Origin: UBA8752 sp965659115
Lineage (GTDB): Bacteria > Bacteroidota > Bacteroidia > Flavobacteriales_D > Sanyastnellaceae
Direction: 5' to 3'
Length of the DNA: 42,500 bases
Assembly (NCBI GenBank): GCA_965659115.1
Contig: CBFHUP010000016.1
Coordinates: 1-42,500, forward strand
Shown: positions 41,565 through 42,500 of the stretch, piece by piece
Layout of the letters: the number at the start of each line of letters is the position of its first letter
Numbering within the stretch: the first letter of the stretch is position 1
Position numbers and translations under genes: made by a program
The notes under the pieces: model-generated
Told to the model about the DNA's origin: nothing
The model's database searches: none
What the model saw: only the letters and a program-made list of their open reading frames with translations

Positions 41565-42500
41565 ATGAAAATTCCATCTGTAACCCTCAAAGCCCTTTTG
41601 TGCGGACTGTTCATGGCAGGGGCATCTTCAATTTGGGGACAAGCTTGTTCAGATGAGGCCGCTTGCAATTATCAGCCAGATGCGGGGCTGTATTGTTTGG
41701 AGACGGAGGTGGTGCAAGTGCACGATGAGGGAGACCTCGCGGGAATGACCACTTACAGAATTTATTTTTTGACGTATACAGCGTCGGACTTGGTTTCTGC
41801 CGTCTTCGGGGACTCAGAATTCCCCTTGAGCATCACGACCACGACGTCATTCTATCAAAATGCGCTGGGTGCGTCCAACCCTAACGCCATTAACCCGCTT
41901 CTGTTTGCCAACTTTCCCGATCTAGAATTTGATTCTTGGGTAACCATCGGCATTGAACAAACGCCCAATGCCTCGCTCGGAGAAGGTGCGATTGATTTGG
42001 TCTCCGATGTGGCACAGCCTTGGGATGTTTCCTTCGAGCAAGGAGCAGATGTGGTGATCGACTCGGAAGTGGGTGGGGCTTGGTTTTCTACAAACGACCA
42101 GACCAATGGCCTGCCAGATGAGGATGGCCGGGTGTTGCTCGGACAGTTTACCACCGATGGTGAGCTGGGAGGAATGATCAATGTGTCCGTTTTCCCCGCT
42201 GGACAGTTGGGGGGCAGCGGCGAATTGGGTACGTATTTGGTCGGAGAAGTATGCGAGTGCACCTACCCAGAGACTTACTATGTCGACAGCGATGGAGATG
42301 GGTACGGCGCAGAGGCAGTTTTGCTCTGCGAAGCTGGACCAGGGTATGCCACCCAAGGCGGCGACTGCAATGACAACACAGCTTTGGCCTTTCCCGAAAA
42401 TCCAAACGACATTATTGGAGACGGCATCGATGGAAACTGCGATGGGGCTGAATCCTGCTACCGTGATGTAGACAACGATGGATACAGGTCTGCAGATACT
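41565..42500 (+). CDS. Secreted paralogue with the same module and MopE-like metal-binding repeats, 3' partial
   Basis: ATG at 41565 opens a frame that runs to the window edge (312 codons, no stop). Signal peptide about 1-26 (ALLCGLFMAGASSIWGQ). Residues ~45-215 are a third copy of the module in the preceding gene: LSITTTTSFYQNALG, AINPLLFANF, EFDSWVTIG, DGRVLLGQFTTDGE. From about residue 225 it has the YYVDSDGDGYG ... GGDCNDNTALAFPE ... GDGIDGNCDG pattern of the MopE-type putative metal-binding repeat, with a second copy starting (CYRDVDNDGY) at the edge. The rest of the protein and any sorting domain lie beyond the window. A tandem duplication with the preceding gene is likely. Confidence 0.88.
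   Translation, partial: MKIPSVTLKALLCGLFMAGASSIWGQACSDEAACNYQPDAGLYCLETEVVQVHDEGDLAGMTTYRIYFLTYTASDLVSAVFGDSEFPLSITTTTSFYQNALGASNPNAINPLLFANFPDLEFDSWVTIGIEQTPNASLGEGAIDLVSDVAQPWDVSFEQGADVVIDSEVGGAWFSTNDQTNGLPDEDGRVLLGQFTTDGELGGMINVSVFPAGQLGGSGELGTYLVGEVCECTYPETYYVDSDGDGYGAEAVLLCEAGPGYATQGGDCNDNTALAFPENPNDIIGDGIDGNCDGAESCYRDVDNDGYRSADT

Overview
The window is a dense, ordinary-looking chromosome segment of a Bacteroidota bacterium, probably a marine-type Flavobacteriales-like lineage with unusually high GC for that order (the lineage is inference). Four things point there: a PorQ gene and a giant secreted protein with a type-B type IX secretion sorting domain; BshA of bacillithiol synthesis; TAnnTTTG promoter boxes, the Bacteroidota -7 element; and secreted proteins with 'GCTD..A.NYN..A..DDGSC' repeats. 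I see no rRNA, tRNA, CRISPR array, insertion sequence, prophage or recognisable defence system.

Layout. 1-2.3 kb: 3' part of an SLC12-like permease, then aroQ. 2.3-12.4 kb: a minus-strand run reading alt-glmU, lon, porQ, cmk, GH3/serine-hydrolase fusion, bshA and a membrane protein, with several ATGA overlaps. 12.5-14.1 kb: a B12-binding MerR regulator and an ECF sigma factor. 14.2-18.8 kb: a 1064-aa choice-of-anchor-L/SprB-like repeat protein and a FucP-type sugar permease. 18.9-22.0 kb: small proteins, aat with a coupled degenerate acyltransferase-like gene, a NUDIX hydrolase and a HEAT-like protein. 22.0-26.7 kb: an acyl-CoA carboxylase beta subunit divergent from an iron/B12-type ABC importer (binding lipoprotein, permease, ATPase). 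26.7-30.6 kb: metallophosphoesterase, ettA, gluQ. 30.6-33.7 kb: a minus-strand group of secreted SPOR-like protein, xerD and an esterase lipoprotein. 34.0-39.6 kb: rpmE2, a RibB-RibX type riboflavin gene divergent from def, a TPR lipoprotein, fbaA and pgi. 39.6-42.5 kb: two tandem secreted paralogues with Cys-rich repeats; the second runs off the window.

How the genes work together. Most of the window is housekeeping: translation (ettA, gluQ, rpmE2, def, aat), glycolysis (fbaA, pgi), cofactors (aroQ, RibB) and proteostasis/envelope (lon, porQ, GH3 fusion). Secreted adhesin-like proteins at 14.2 and 39.6 kb form the surface layer. A possible cobalamin link joins the MerR regulator and the ABC importer, but the importer's substrate cannot be fixed from sequence.

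The most unusual signals are these. (1) A recurrent TAnnTTTG box sits only 2-4 nt before the start codon of at least five genes, implying leaderless or nearly leaderless mRNAs. (2) A 20-bp perfect palindrome covers the start of def in the ribB/def divergent gap. (3) Tandem paralogues share an unrecognised ~180-aa module present three times. (4) A minus-strand terminator near 33.8 kb has no obvious gene in front of it. (5) A photoreceptor-type MerR/ECF pair lacks carotenoid genes.
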